Shown here: positions 36,820-48,793 of the stretch, piece by piece
How positions within the stretch are numbered: the stretch's first letter is position 1
How the letters are laid out: each line of letters begins with the position of its first letter
Source of the DNA: Ophioderma brevispina
Taxonomy: Eukaryota > Echinodermata > Ophiuroidea > Amphilepidida > Ophiodermatidae
Direction: 5' to 3'
Assembly: GCA_023653785.1 (NCBI GenBank)
Contig: JAMKCH010072519.1
Coordinates: forward strand, 1 to 64,000
DNA: 64,000 bases
Made by a program: the position numbers and the translations under genes
The notes under the pieces: model-generated
What the model was told of the DNA's origin: nothing
Seen by the model: only the letters and a program-made list of their open reading frames with translations
The model's database searches: none

Positions 36820-37340
36820 GGCAATATTGACACATTTTTGAAGAGCGCCCCCCAATTTTCAAAATTTGGTATTTTGGCCAGTTACGTTGGTAATTGTCTA
36901 GGAAACTATATACATGGAGCGAGATGCTTAAAATCTATTATCATAAAATAAACACTTTTGTAATGGAATTTGTGATCCCAGATTGGACCGAACGGCAGAG
37001 CTGGACCAATGCCTACGTTTTAGGTCCGTCCTGATAAATGTGCCACATGAGAAGAAACCTCAACTTGACTTGCATGAACCAAATGAAAACAACTAAGGAT
37101 GCGGAGGACACGTACCATGGCGCTATATCGCGCTTTTCCAGTTATTTCACATTGGAAGGCCGTTAATGATATCGGATCCCCGATAATAATTATTAATTAC
37201 AAAATCCTTGGTTGTAACACACCAGACTCGAGCTTAAACCATCACAGGTATATTTTTTAATGCCAGTTACCATGCCAATCATTGTAAAAAGATCAATTTT
37301 TTGAAAAATTGGGGCGCTCTTTAAAAAATGTTCTATAGTG
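36820..37340. mobile_element. Inverted-repeat element, ~520 bp
   Basis: CACATTTTTGAAGAGCGCCC at the left and GGGGCGCTCTTTAAAAAATG at the right are inverted; similarity extends weakly inwards (CCAGTTACGTTGG against GCCAGTTACCATG inverted). No gene. Confidence 0.65.
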
Positions 37341-38054
37341 CTTAAGGGCTTGTTCAATCGCCTCTGGTACCCGATTTCCCCGGAAGTAGTATCAATTTTT
37401 GATATCACATCAAAGACCGTATTTTTCTTATATGTCGTGCTGAAACTAACTTTCAGCTCCTTACCATTGATTTCTCACGATAAGATAAAAATGACGTTTT
37501 TTTAAAGATTAAAATTTTAACTATCATGTTAGTCAGATTCGGGCACAGTAAAGTTCATAACATAAATCAAACTTATCATTTATTTATTGGAATTGCACCA
37601 CCAACCAGGATACATTCAAAAAAAATCCTAAAAAAAATCAGGGATGGGCCTCCTGACTTGGGCATAGTCCTTTTCATAACTGCGCTGCCCATTTAAACCC
37701 CACTGGCCGCCCAGACCCCTCATATGAACCAGTTGCCACTGATTTAACAAATTCAAAATACCACCGCGGATTTGTTGGCTCATAGAGATTGTAGTCTTCA
37801 TTCACAGTCTTTATACCACAAGACCCTGAGAGGGTCTAAGGAGTAGGGCTTGCAATGTGCATTGTCGCTTGTACAATTAAAAGAGAAGTTTGTTTCCCAA
37901 GAAAGTGGTGATGATAGTGCATGCAAGTGGCAGGCTCTGATATCAAGTAGAGACAGATACACATAAATCGAACAAGACCTTTAAAATGTGTTTATATTAA
38001 TGTTCAATATATAAACCAATAAACAAATTCAAGAACCTACTTACTCATTTCAAT
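37341..38054. other. Intron sequence without a recognised gene
   Basis: No coding, RNA or repeat signal that I can name. The missing SLC20 exon could lie in 36709-41091 but was not seen here. Confidence 0.35.
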
Positions 38055-38062
38055 GGTGTATG

Positions 38063-38379
38063 CAGTGGAGCCCGCAGAGGGGGGGGGGGGAGGCCATGGG
38101 GCGGCATGGGGCCAAAAAAAAATCGTGCCCCCCAGTTTGCCCCCCCCCCCCCCACCCCCCCCCCCCCCCGGCCGGCCGGAACGAAAAAGAAGAAAAAAAT
38201 TGAAGGATTTGGGGCCAAAATTCAGTGATGGGCCAAAAAAATCAGCATTTTGGGCCAAAATGTGAAATTTCATTTTTTTATGATTGACCCCCCCCCCAGA
38301 TTTCACTTTTGCCCCCCAAGATTTCACTTTTGCCCCCCCGTTTTGCCCCCCCCGGAAAAGGGGTATGGTGCCGCCACTG
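38063..38379. mobile_element. hAT-type MITE, 317 bp
   Basis: Ends CAGTGGAGCCCGCAG and GGTGCCGCCACTG, with a perfect 8-bp duplication GGTGTATG (38055-38062, 38380-38387). The interior is dominated by C-runs and AAAATTTGGGGCC-like words. Confidence 0.9.
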
Positions 38380-38387
38380 GGTGTATG

Positions 38388-39520
38388 TGTTGAAATGTAG
38401 TAGTAGTCTGATCATTTATTAGTGGCATCCTTTTTTATCTATAATGTGTGTTTGCCGCAAAGGGAATTGGGATTCCCCAATGCCGATCTTTTGATAAAAC
38501 AGCCTAGCTTGCAAAGTCAAGTAGAACTACTGGCTTTGATTACAGCGACGAATGCAAAAGAAAGAATGTATTTTTTTCTTACTTTAACAATGCACAGACA
38601 GAAAAACTTTTGTTTGTGTTACCAACTTATAACTTGTTAAAAGAATGTGCAAAAAAAGTCTAGAAAAATTCAAAACCATGGGGACATTGTAAAAAAGGAA
38701 GGGAAAGCTTTGTACAAGGGTCAAAAGTTAAAAACGGGTCTAATTATATTATGTTGTATACAAACAAACTTTCCATCATGGGTCATGATCATGAGGAATT
38801 AAACACATGTATAGTTTGTTTCATTATCATTGTTCAGGATATAGGCTATAACGGTTTCAAGATTCATTATGGAGTATTCTTACAAAGTGCTCGGATTTTT
38901 ACGAAACTTCTCCCAATTTGTTTGTCTAGTCATATCCTATAACAAAAAAATGCATCTTTGCTCTGCATTTGACATTTTAGTTTGTCAATCAGAGGGTAGG
39001 TATTATTGACCCATAGGATATGTAGACCATTGTTATAACAACACCAAAATTGTTTCTGTTGCAATTATTTTGAGGTCAAACCATTATTTTATCTATTTTA
39101 TTTGCACTAAATGTGTAAAATTATCCCAAAGCTACCAACCTTTCACAAAGCAGATACTACAATAACGCGATGTTTTAAAATCTATGGGTATTTTATCGTC
39201 TGCAATCAGAACAAGGAGTTCGCGGGAATATGGATATACATTTCACTAATCACAACATGATCATCGTTGATGGACTTCGGGTCATCTTCGGTTATGTGTG
39301 CACTGTGTGGGTGGGGTTGAACTTGACATTATTTATTATCTATCAACATATTTTCTGTTTATTTAGAGTAAAAAATAGATTTGTAACTTGTGATGGAATA
39401 TGATTGGCAGCTCAAAGTCAAGGGTATAATTGCGCGATCCAGGACACAAATGCCCAGGCAAAAACATTATAAACACCAATCCAAAGTACATAGTATACAA
39501 ATATTGACTGCTCATGAGGT
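38388..39520. other. Intron sequence without a recognised gene
   Basis: Short open frames at 38422-38640 and 38751-38942 lack known motifs. No repeat structure seen. Confidence 0.35.
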
Positions 39521-39631
39521 AAATGGTGCAAAATAAACTACCCGAGGTGACTGGAGACCGTGGGCCTACAATTTTGAAAAAAAGTAGGCCCACGGTCTCC
39601 AGTCACCGAGGGGAGGTATTTTGCACCATTT
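39521..39631. repeat. Long near-perfect hairpin (~49-bp arms, 14-nt loop)
   Basis: GTGACTGGAGACCGTGGGCC plus TAC on the left (to 39569) pairs without mismatch with GTA plus GGCCCACGGTCTCCAGTCAC on the right (from 39584). Outer parts AAATGGTGCAAAATAAACT and AGGTATTTTGCACCATTT also pair with a few mismatches. Could be a MITE or an RNA precursor. Confidence 0.85.
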
Positions 39632-41091
39632 CACGAATATAGATTTGTTTTTATATAACATATAAAAATATTTCTGTCATTATGATAAACAAAAAGTTGC
39701 CAAGGCTCAATCTATGGTATAATTAGCATACGGCATCGGGTAACAGTAATCATTGCCCCGGTGCTTCTTCAACAACTAGCCAAGTGAAAAATTCAACGGA
39801 ATTGTCCAGCGGTTAATGTAAACACGCAAATATCAAGCAGAGGATTGATCGATGCAGTGTCAAAGGTCGGGTCGCTGATCGGGTCAGATCAATCACCCTG
39901 AGGCACGGGCGATGCAAGATACCAATGCAGGGGAAAGGTTCCCATAAAAACCAACTATTTCCCTGTTATGAGACACTTTTTCTCTTTATGAAATTTTGGG
40001 GAACTCAAATATTTTATGACGCAAGATATAGTATCCACCAATCAAATGGCAGAACAGAAAATATTGTGTATGTGTTATATAATGACATCCCGTGATGCGT
40101 CCACAGGATGTTTTGCCGACTAATCAAGACAAGACATAATAAATGCTTACTTGTTCGCCAAATGCAGACGATGGCGGGCAAGTTTTTCAGATCCAACTCT
40201 CCAACTCGAACGTTTTTTATGAAGAAAATTTTGTTTGATTATACTTATACAAATTTAGATTATGATTCTGAATAAAACAAATTCCGGCGTCAAAATTTGC
40301 CGACGCCAAAAAGTTGTGGCAGTCCATCCAGAAGCCCTTTGCACCCTCTTTCCTATCGAGCCCGGCGCGAGGTGCTTCTAGATAGACTTTTGGCTTAAAG
40401 CCACTATCAGTCATTTTGTCTTTAAATTGCTAGTGTTAGTATCAACAACTTATATTACAATTTTTTGTGAAAAACAGACACTAAAAACATTTTAAGGCGG
40501 TTTGAAGATGCCATTTTAGTTACGACTGTTTCTAGACCTAAAAAAGTAGAGATCCCGACTTTTATTAGTAAACAAAGCATAAAAATCGTCACTGCTTGAC
40601 AAATCCAACGTGTTACGCATAGCCACTTCCAGAGGTCTTTAATACAACAATTTCCAGTACAACAATGCAAAAAATGGACTTCGATGGGGCGCCATTGTTT
40701 CCATTGTGAAACAATCGATGATAGTGGCTTTAAGAAATAACCGTTTTCTGTCACTGCCCTCATAGAGTATTAGTAAGCTGTCACCGTGAGTAATCGGACA
40801 TTTCATTTCGAGAAAATAACGTATCATGATCAATAAAAAATAACAATAACAATAACCAACTCTGGCGTATGGAAATACAAGTAATGAGCGCTGTTGCTCT
40901 TCGGCAATTGGCGACACCAATCTCGTTCGTTCGTTCGTGCAAGTCCAAAATACACAAGTGGAAGATCCGTCTTTAACAGCTGATAGTTTCATCAACCGGG
41001 TTGATCAGGCCTGGAAATTCCTCTTGGGGACTTGTAACCCTCACAGTCAACTATGATGTGGCTAATTGTTTGTGCTCTCCTTTCTTTTCAG
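39632..41091. other. Intron sequence without a recognised gene
   Basis: Several overlapping open frames on both strands (40217-40995) have no recognised domain. The frame that runs into the 41092 exon from 41001 is open upstream but shows no family residues, so I treat it as intron. Confidence 0.4.
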
Positions 41092-41207
41092 TTTTTAAAG
41101 CAATCGACGAGTTTGGGATGTGTTTTGCCATTGCAATTGAGCTGGTCGCGGTAGCAGCAGCCGTATTTTTTATTCTTATTCCACTTACGAAGAGAAAAGT
41201 CATTGGG
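41092..41207 (+). CDS. SLC20A: SLC20 exon: membrane segment ending TKRK
   Basis: The acceptor is CTTTCTTTTCAG and the donor GGG|GTAATT. After two bases completing a codon it reads FKAIDEFGMCFAIAIEL, VAVAAAVFFILIPL and TKRKVIG, unbroken. The family has a membrane span here that ends in a basic patch at the start of the large cytoplasmic loop. The start phase (1) requires a preceding exon that I did not find between 36708 and here. The end is phase 0 as written, but the next exon needs phase 1; one more G in the GGGG run at the donor would repair this. Confidence 0.82.
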
Positions 41208-41394
41208 GTAATTATCTGTTTGTTGCTTGAAATTTCTGAAACCCTAAAGCGTACCCAATCGTTTATTACTAAACAATCAAGAACTAAAGAGGTAAATATT
41301 TAAAAAAAGAAAGTAAAATAATAAAGTGCAATGTAAAAATTAATAATAAGATAAAGCAGATATTCAAAAATATGTATAAGTTTTTTTTGTTTAG

Positions 41395-41465
41395 CTGCAG
41401 AGTGGGATATGGAGAGCGCAGAGGATGCGCCAAACGCACCGTCCAACCCTACTGAACTGAAGAAG
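41395..41465 (+). CDS. SLC20A: SLC20 exon: start of hydrophilic loop (EWDMESAEDAPN)
   Basis: The acceptor is either TTTTTGTTTAG|CTGCAG (41395) or CTGCAG|AGTGG (41401); both fit the same frame. It reads EWDMESAEDAPNAPSN and PTELKK before the donor AAGAAG|GTAAGG. The segment is acidic and proline-rich, as expected for the cytoplasmic loop between the two halves. It ends in phase 0 and joins the 45053 exon. Assignment is from position, phase and composition rather than from conserved residues. Confidence 0.68.
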
Positions 41466-42214
41466 GTAAGGGTTATAACACGCACTAACAATGGCTGGCT
41501 GTAAGATCAAAATCTTTGGTGGACTACTTTCCTGCATGGCACTAAAAAATGGCTTTAATGTTTAAAATTCACTAGTTATAATTAAGAAACTTATGGGATT
41601 TCATGATTTCTGACATGGTAGCTGTTATGGTTTCTCAAACTAAGTGGAATTTTGACAGTAAAATTTGAAGCAATTTAACCCGCCGCTCATAAATTCTCCA
41701 ATCGATTTGCCCCACTTCGCTAAAGGCCGCCGCGATTATAGAGCATCTGTGGCTGGGCGGTCTGTCTGCTGGCGGGTTTGGTCACTGGGGGGGATCTCTA
41801 TAACAAACACTGGATAGCTTCGCCGCTCGATCTGTGAGTATACCGGAAATTGCACGGCGCCCTTTTGCTCTACCCAGGAACCCGATCGTGCACGTCACTG
41901 AATAGGGACACTATGGAAAAGGACAAATTTAGGCGATTAATTGCGCGTATGTCAGGTTTGTCAATTATGTGGTTTGATTTTCGAGTATGCTGTGGTATGT
42001 TCGAATCAAAATATGATGCAAAAGTGTTTTAAAAAGTCTTTAAATGCCATATTTCAGGTTTTCAGCTCACAGGACAATAATTCGTGGAGTAGGCAAGTGC
42101 TTGACTACTAGCATTCAAAGATATATTAGATATTATTATACCCTTCAAGATTGTTTCCGCTTTACTAAGAACTAACCCCAACCCCACCATCTCATTATGT
42201 TCACTCTTAACTTA
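41466..42214. other. Intron sequence without a recognised gene
   Basis: Nothing supported beyond short open frames. Confidence 0.35.
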
Positions 42215-42402
42215 TTGATCGTATTGGGAATGTTGGTACTTATTTGGATACAAATTGAAAGAGAAAACGCACAAGCTTTCCTGTGGTACCAAATTTATAT
42301 AGGAAGTCGGAATGTGTAAAAAGGAAATCACAGGGGGTGGTTACCCCCCCCCCCCCCCCGAGAAATTGTTGTTAAAATGGCTCAGGTAGACGAGAGGTAA
42401 GC
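42215..42402 (-). mobile_element. G-tract palindrome element, inverted fragment
   Basis: Contains TGTGGTACCAAATTTATA, GGTTACCCCCC and GGCTCAGGTAGACGAG in the order expected for one inverted end of the family. Only about 190 bases remain. Confidence 0.65.
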
Positions 42403-45052
42403 AATTTCCTTTTCTTCTTGAAATGACGCCTCGCATCTCTTTGTTAACAGCATGCACTTTCTATTTTAAAAGTATTTTGGAATAACATTCCTTCGGGTCT
42501 GAATTATGGGTCGGGGACCATGCTTGTGTTCAAAGATCGACTATAGCTGCAAATGCGAGACAACCGCTATGGGGTATACAATGCACAATAATGAAGTCTA
42601 TTGGGTATCAAAATTCGTTTTTGTGGACTGGGTTCAATGATAAAAATGGAAAATGTAAAAATAAATGTTTTTGATATCAGCTAAATAAACCCCCGAGTGT
42701 GTATTTTTTTGTATATGTTATTTAAAGGTATTTTAGTCCCGTATGAGAAAAGGTCCCACAAGGGGTATAATTTTAATACAAAAATGGCTCCGTCCAGACT
42801 CCCGTTAGAGGTTGATTTTCCACTGAAAAACGGCCTTGTTATCCTTTTAGGGGTCATTTCAAACCCCGTGCCCCTGGAATGAGCACGGGAACTCAACAAA
42901 CCCCTGAAAACCACCCCCCCGGATACAATTTCTTTGAAGAAAAGATAATGTCCCCTGCAGTCTATGGGGTTCATTATACTGCAACAAAAATCTTGTTTAA
43001 TATCAACTGAAATTTTGTCTTTGAAACTTAAATAGGCTTAAAATAAACCCAAAATTTAAAAATCACAAGCTATCCCTTAGGCTAATTGTGATCCATTTCG
43101 ACATTCTCCAGCGAAAAGTCTAGTGAACTAGAAGTATTAGTTGCTCCATACTGGTATTCCCATGGATTTATAGCATTTAAGTCGAGTCTAGTCTAGTCTC
43201 GTCTATAGCAAGGTGGCATGCAAGTGCATACAGTATTATGTACAGTTTATAGGCTACGACGTGTACCCATCACTAATCGGTCGCAAAATTGCCTAGATAC
43301 ATTCGTTTACTTCTACTCACAGTTAATTTCAGGCAAAACGGGCAACATACACCATACAAATTGCAAATGCCTGATATATTTTCAGATATTGGCCAGAAAA
43401 GTACTTTATAAGGCAAACATGTATACTCATCCCATAGAAACCCGTGCAACCGAGTGAATGTTTTGGGTAGAGCAAAAGGGACGCTGCGCAACTTCCGGTA
43501 TATTCACCGGCTCGCTAATTATTATATTCAATCACGTGGAGATTGCCTATCCAGTGTATAGAGATCAGTGGGTTTGGTGAATTAATTATTGTAACTATTT
43601 TTTTTTCTGGTCACCAATATGTTCAAAATTTGGGTATTTGGTGATTTTAGCTTGTACTTTTGTGTGATATTTTTGTATTTCCTCTGTGAGAGTTTTAAAC
43701 GTGAAAGAAACATGCTCAAACTTGCTATTTTACATAGATTTCTGTGTATAAGTAAGTTAGTGGTGTATAACCTTAAGATGATAAGCAACGTGTGTTAAAC
43801 ATGATAACTACGAATATTTAAGTGTTTTAATCGATCTTCTATATCTTCAATATACTGGAACGTCAGGGTTCTGTTCTGTAGTCGACCATGGTCGGTCAGC
43901 GTTCATATTTTATAATATTTTTAAGATGTCTTCCCGAATCACCCCAGGACATTATAGAAGCCAATCCTAAAGCCGCTGATTTAGGTTTTATTAATTATTA
44001 ATAATACACAGAATCTACCAGGGTAAAGCATCGTTTAAGCATCTAACCCGGGTTAGTTGTTGTACCCATATTTGATAAGAAAACACCAATAATCAATTTG
44101 GTACAAATGTGATTTGCCCTAAAGGTCTCCTTTTATTGATGCCATAAAAGTACAATATTCTGATATACCCTCATATATTCGAGTCTAAGGCGGCATATGC
44201 GGCGACGCCCATGACGTCAAAATCTAGTAAAGTTCAAATTTCGGATACTTGCTGAAAATAGGCGCATTAGCAAAACGTAAAAACACGGGAATATTGGTCG
44301 GTTGTTTTTTTTTTTTTTAATTTTTTATATTTGAAACAAGCAAGTTCAATTAATTCCACTCAGGCAGAGTTTCTTGTTCTATCTGTAGGATTTTTTTGTA
44401 AATAGGCGAAAAAACAACTCTTAGAGTTGCACAAACTCTACCAAGAATTGCGCAATTGGCCTTTTATAAACTGAACGCAAATGAGGTCTTACAAAAGCCA
44501 AAGCTTTTTGTCAGCATTGCATATGATAGTTTTTTTCTTGTTTTGTTTATCGGTTCACGGATGAAAAACCTGAAGGTTGACATATGTGAGCAATATACGG
44601 TATTGAATTCCAATCAAGAGAACATGAGCTTCTTTAAATTTTGTACGTTAACGATTAACATGACTGGGCTAACTTCCATTTGGACCTCAATTTTTTTGCG
44701 ATATTTGGTTACCGGATGGTTTGTTTTTAGTCATGTCAGGATTTAAAAAGACTCTTTCTTTTCTAACACACAAGCAGTCGAACAAGCAATAAACAAAAAC
44801 ACAGCATTTATGGTATTGTTTGGTTTGACCACTGACTTACGTTTTCTGAAAAAGAACACGCCGGAGTAGTTTTATTATAAAATCATTCCAGTCCACATAA
44901 AGGTATTGATTTGGAATCAATCGTTTTAGGTCAGAGTTAACACAAAGCATGGCAAACCATGCAAAATATGAGGATTTAACTTTTGGAAGACGCACTCTTT
45001 TCAAGGTGCCAGCGTCTCTTTAAATAATCCTAATCCTTAGTGAATTTTACAG
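42403..45052. other. Intron sequence without a recognised gene
   Basis: A GAGTCTAGTCTAGTCTCGTC short repeat at about 43184 and a T-run at 44307 are the only structures seen. The frames at 42681-42974 (minus) and 44456-44746 (plus) match nothing known to me. Confidence 0.35.
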
Positions 45053-45152
45053 TTTAGGCCAGGAAAAGGACCCACAACATCCAGTAAGGATAGTGAAACA
45101 GATTGGACGAGCCTAATGGAGTCTTGCCCTACTCCCGCCGAAAGACCATCTG
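45053..45152 (+). CDS. SLC20A: SLC20 exon: hydrophilic loop (PTTSSKDSETDW)
   Basis: The acceptor is GAATTTTACAG and the donor CCATCTG|GTAAGT. It reads FRPGKGPTTSSKDSETDW then TSLMESCPTPAERPS, 33 codons plus one base, with no break. It is rich in Ser, Thr, Glu and Asp, typical of the variable loop of SLC20 proteins, which is a usual place for regulation by phosphorylation. Its end phase (1) matches the start of the 48562 exon exactly. The opposite strand has an open frame over this stretch that I treat as a shadow. Confidence 0.72.
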
Positions 45153-45333
45153 GTAAGTCAAGTAATTGGATATTATTATTGTTAACATATCTTTTGTGAC
45201 TTATTGCCAGTAAAAGGAAGGTACAGCGAGAGATTCTCACAGAATGTGAAATATAAGCAACTTCAAAAATCACCTTTGTTTTAATTTCTAAGGACATTTC
45301 TGGCAAACATATAGAAATTCTATTGATGAAAGT

Positions 45334-45477
45334 GGGTAGACGTTTCATAAAGTCCCTTGGATGAAAATGAGGATTGCCATTCATTCCGTCAAGCGTTACT
45401 GCACAACGCCATACAGCGCATGGCGGAATCAATTGTAAACCTCTTGCATCATGGAACCTTATTATGAAACGTCTACC
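45334..45477. mobile_element. MITE, 144 bp
   Basis: Ends GGGTAGACGTTTCATAA and TTATGAAACGTCTACC are inverted matches of about 16 bases, with further pairing inside. Confidence 0.75.
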
Positions 45478-45789
45478 GAAATTAATTATGACTTAATATA
45501 GGGATGCCTTCCGAAAACTCTCGTTTGCAGAGCCTTCAGTACTTATTGTGTCACATTACGTGTGCGGAATCAGTTGAATGTCACAACGATTAACGCCTAT
45601 GTATAATCTGTCCGATGTTATACTCCTATTCACTATTGTCCCTATTGTACTACTAAATAAAAGGATCCTGGTCGACCTATCACAAGAAGATTTAGCCATT
45701 AAGTAATCACTTCTGGTTTGGTGTGGATGTAAACAAAGAAGTTCATGACACACATGCATGTTTACAGTGTTTACGACGGGTAAACTACT

Positions 45790-46080
45790 TTGAGCCAATG
45801 GAAACAATTTATTTTTGGCAAGTTGTTTGCTTACTTTTGACTATGGTGTAAGGGTGGCTTTTGGGTTATATTCCTGGATTTTTGGGAATTACTTTGAGAA
45901 AATGGGAAACAAAAATTGTATTAGATACAGATTAAAAAGTGCAAATAGTTTTAGTAGTGATTATGGCCTATTCTGTGATTTTGCAAGTTACTTTGAAAAT
46001 TGGAAACAAAAATTGATTGAAAAAATACAAATCGTTTTCTTATTTTGTGATTTATTCTGGGACTTCTTTGAAAATTTATG
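45790..46080 (+). repeat. Diverged tandem repeat, about three units of ~90-115 bp
   Basis: AATTACTTTGAGAAAATGGG, AAGTTACTTTGAAAATTGG and a shorter third form (GACTTCTTTGAAAATTTATG) recur with AACAAAAATTG and TTCTGTGATTTTGC-like words between. The open frame across it is a by-product of the repeat. Confidence 0.65.
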
Positions 46081-46186
46081 AACACAACTCATTCGAAAAT
46101 GTGGCACTTTTACACTGCAAAAACAGCTTGTGTCACATTATTTTTACGTAGACAAAATCTGAATGTAGTATATACCAGTACCTCAC

Positions 46187-46684
46187 GAGAGCAAATGGAC
46201 TATAGTAGATTCAACCCCATCGTGTCACCGAGCGGAAAGTTTTGACAGAGTCGATTGTTGGGAGAGGAGGCGAATCTGTTGACCTGATTCACCTGTTCAT
46301 GAAAGAACTACGATAATCTGGCCGTTCATCATGTTTACATAGTGTACGAAGAATTGTATTCCTTGTATCCAAAACCACGAGCGAATCTAAAGGTACAAAT
46401 ATTAAAACTCACCTGTTACATTAAAATTTTAGGTTTTTTTAATTTGCAGTTTTAGAATGTATTGAAGTTAAGCAGCTATAAAATGCGTTTACGTTGACTA
46501 AATGAATGATTTCGTTAAGAAACAGAATTGATTTTGCTCTACTATCGGATACATGGTTCAATAGATTGAGCCTGAAATTTTAATTCATCCCACTGCACAT
46601 CCCCTCATCAATGCTAATACCTTCGGAACAGTACTAGAGGTGACACGAGTGGTTGAATTTCTACTATAGTCTAGGGTACTCTCT
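46187..46684. mobile_element. Inverted-repeat element, ~500 bp
   Basis: GACTATAGTAGATTCAACC with CGTGTCACC at the left and GGTGACACG with GGTTGAATTTCTACTATAGT at the right. The interior has no coding signal. Confidence 0.72.
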
Positions 46685-47375
46685 GTAGATGAAGTAGGCA
46701 GTCGCAAATGAGTCCGGTATGAATGGTAGCTAATTAGGCTTATCGGATTATCGACATCGCCAGATATAACATGGGCAGTTTGCCCGTCACAACTTGCAGG
46801 TATGGAACATAGCCTATTCGTTTCATACTAAATTCAAGTGTTGTCTCATATGTGAAGGTATTAAAGGTCCATGGGCCGAACGCTAATAGGCCTTCCCTAG
46901 AAGCCCCAGATTGTAAGGGAAGTGGTCAACCATTTTGGTATCAGAAGAAAGCTATTTAGTTTTTCATTTTACCCTGTGAAATTTTAGAGCCAAAGGAGTT
47001 GGTTTGAAAGTTATGGGCGAAAATGTGTCCCATTTTGGTCGACCAATATTACTTTTTACAGTACTCTATGGACTTACAAAATCTCGATTAGCTCTCGTAT
47101 CAAAACGGATAGGAAATATCGGCGCGAAACTATACAAATGGGGTTTTTGGAGTGAAGGCCAATCTATCAAGATGCAAAACTATTTGAAAAATGGTCGAGA
47201 TTCAAGTACCTTTAGCACCCTTTAACAGTGATAGAATGTAGTAAAAGGTCTGCCTATCTGCATCTTTGTTATAGATATGGGTCCTTTTTTGGCAAAAAAA
47301 AAAAAAAGTATAGATATGGATCCTATTTCCAGACTTTCGGAGGCCCGTCCTTGCCTAAACCAAACTTGAGACCCC
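46685..47375. other. Intron sequence without a recognised gene
   Basis: No supported feature. An A-run at 47293 separates two copies of a TATAGATATGG.TCCT word. Confidence 0.35.
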
Positions 47376-47532
47376 CAGGGGCGGATCCAGGATTTGAAAA
47401 AACGTCAAAATTACCGGGGGCTGAAAGGCTGTAACTGGTCCAAAATAGCTCAAAATGGGCTGATTTTGGAAGAATTTGCAGAATTACCGGGAGGCGCGCG
47501 CCCCCTCCGCCCCCTCCCTGGATCCGCGCCTG
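47376..47532. mobile_element. hAT-like MITE, 157 bp
   Basis: Ends CAGGGGCGGATCCAGG and CCTGGATCCGCGCCTG are inverted matches. The flanks share only ACCCC, so the target duplication is not intact or an end is misplaced. Confidence 0.75.
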
Positions 47533-48082
47533 ACCCCGGTGCATAAAGCATGCTATAATTACCAGACTTTGGCAACAACAAGTCATGCAGCACGGAATAA
47601 AATACATAGTGTTATAGAATGTTAAAGACTGTTGACCATATTGTTGATCCTACATGGAATAACCACCCTTGTGTTGCAATGTGCAAAGAATTGAAATGAA
47701 AATCACATTGAAACTACAAATTAAAAAAAAAAAAAAAAACAAAAAAAAAAAACTGTGGGAAAAATGTGGTAGGCGAAATTGTTCCCCTGTAAATAGAATT
47801 TAGCAAATGATTTTCATTTTTAAATACTACATCGACAAGCGATGGATATACTACAACGAAAAGATGAAACGAGCCGCTGATTTTTCAAAGCGGCTTCATT
47901 GTTTTCGACCTTTTAGATAATGAGATACCATTGGGCACATTGTTTCAGCCTTACTGCCTCAGGGTTATTGCCGAATTTTACAATGGTTCGGCAAGACAAT
48001 TGGCTTGATTGTTGATTTTTACCAAGAATTGTAACACGTCATGTTAGAAACTATGTTCTGCAATAGTAGAAGGCTCAACCTC

Positions 48083-48361
48083 CAGGGCCGTACGCAGGAT
48101 TTATTTTTTTTTTGGGGGGGGGGGGGGTGCGAAACTTCGAAAAAGTGGACCTTTTTGGTAAAAGTGGACCTAACCCCCTAAAATGGTCCTTTTTTGGGCT
48201 TTTTGAACATTTTATCACCAAAAAGTGGGCTTTCTTGTCAAAAAATGCCTAAATTTTGTACGACCCCGTTTTTAATCAAAAAATTCAGCAAAAAGTGGAC
48301 ATTTTGCCCCTTTTTGTCGAATTTCCGTCCACCACCCCCCCCCCCCCCGCGTACGGGCCTG
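48083..48361. mobile_element. hAT-type MITE, 279 bp
   Basis: Ends CAGGGCCGTACGCAGG and GCGTACGGGCCTG, with a perfect 8-bp duplication TCAACCTC (48075-48082, 48362-48369). G-run and C-run lie just inside the ends. The sequence GAAAAAGTGGACCTTTTTGG inside relates it to the 16556 element. Confidence 0.92.
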
Positions 48362-48561
48362 TCAACCTCTACTGAAACTGCCCCCTTATTGCTACATAGA
48401 GAACAAAAGTTGTACACAGATGTTGGTATCAAAATAGATTCATATTTTATACAAACATGGATTTAGGGTTTTGGTTTTTAATAAAACAATGCAGACATAA
48501 GAAGATATGAAAATTAAATGAAATTGAAATTATACGACTTGTGCTTGTTTCCAACCTTCAG

Positions 48562-48793
48562 GACCACAAACACCACCGCCAGCCTACGAACAAACACTGA
48601 AAGAAACTAGCGTCATTATCACGTCAGGTGACGGTGAAGACAACCACACAGGACAAACAAAGGGTATGATCAAGAAAGGGACGGCGGCATGGGACGCTGT
48701 GAAAGACACACCCGATGTCAGGGCACTGTGCGCCCCGATGCAAGTCATGTCAGCCTCGTTTGCCGCTTTCACACACGGCGGAAATGATGTCAG
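48562..48793 (+). CDS. SLC20A: SLC20 exon: end of loop and second signature (HGGNDV)
   Basis: The acceptor is TTTCCAACCTTCAG and the donor GATGTCAG|GTAAGA. The 232-nt exon is open throughout: GPQTPPPAYEQTLKETS, VIITSGDGEDNHTG, an amphipathic stretch with AAWDAVKDTPDVRAL, then MQVMSASFAAFTHGGNDV. The last part is the second copy of the family signature (F.HG.NDVSNA) and marks the start of the C-terminal half. It ends in phase 2 with AG, and the next exon supplies T to make Ser (GGNDVS). This is the clearest exon of the gene. Confidence 0.93.

Noticed and set aside
41001..41091. Upstream extension of the 41092 exon into the open frame from 41001
   Set aside because: A strong polypyrimidine tract and CAG precede 41092, and the residues before it (GNSSWGLVTL) do not resemble the family.
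45037..45432. 131-codon minus-strand open frame
   Set aside because: It overlaps the SLC20 exon 45053-45152 and a MITE on the other strand and shows no known domain.
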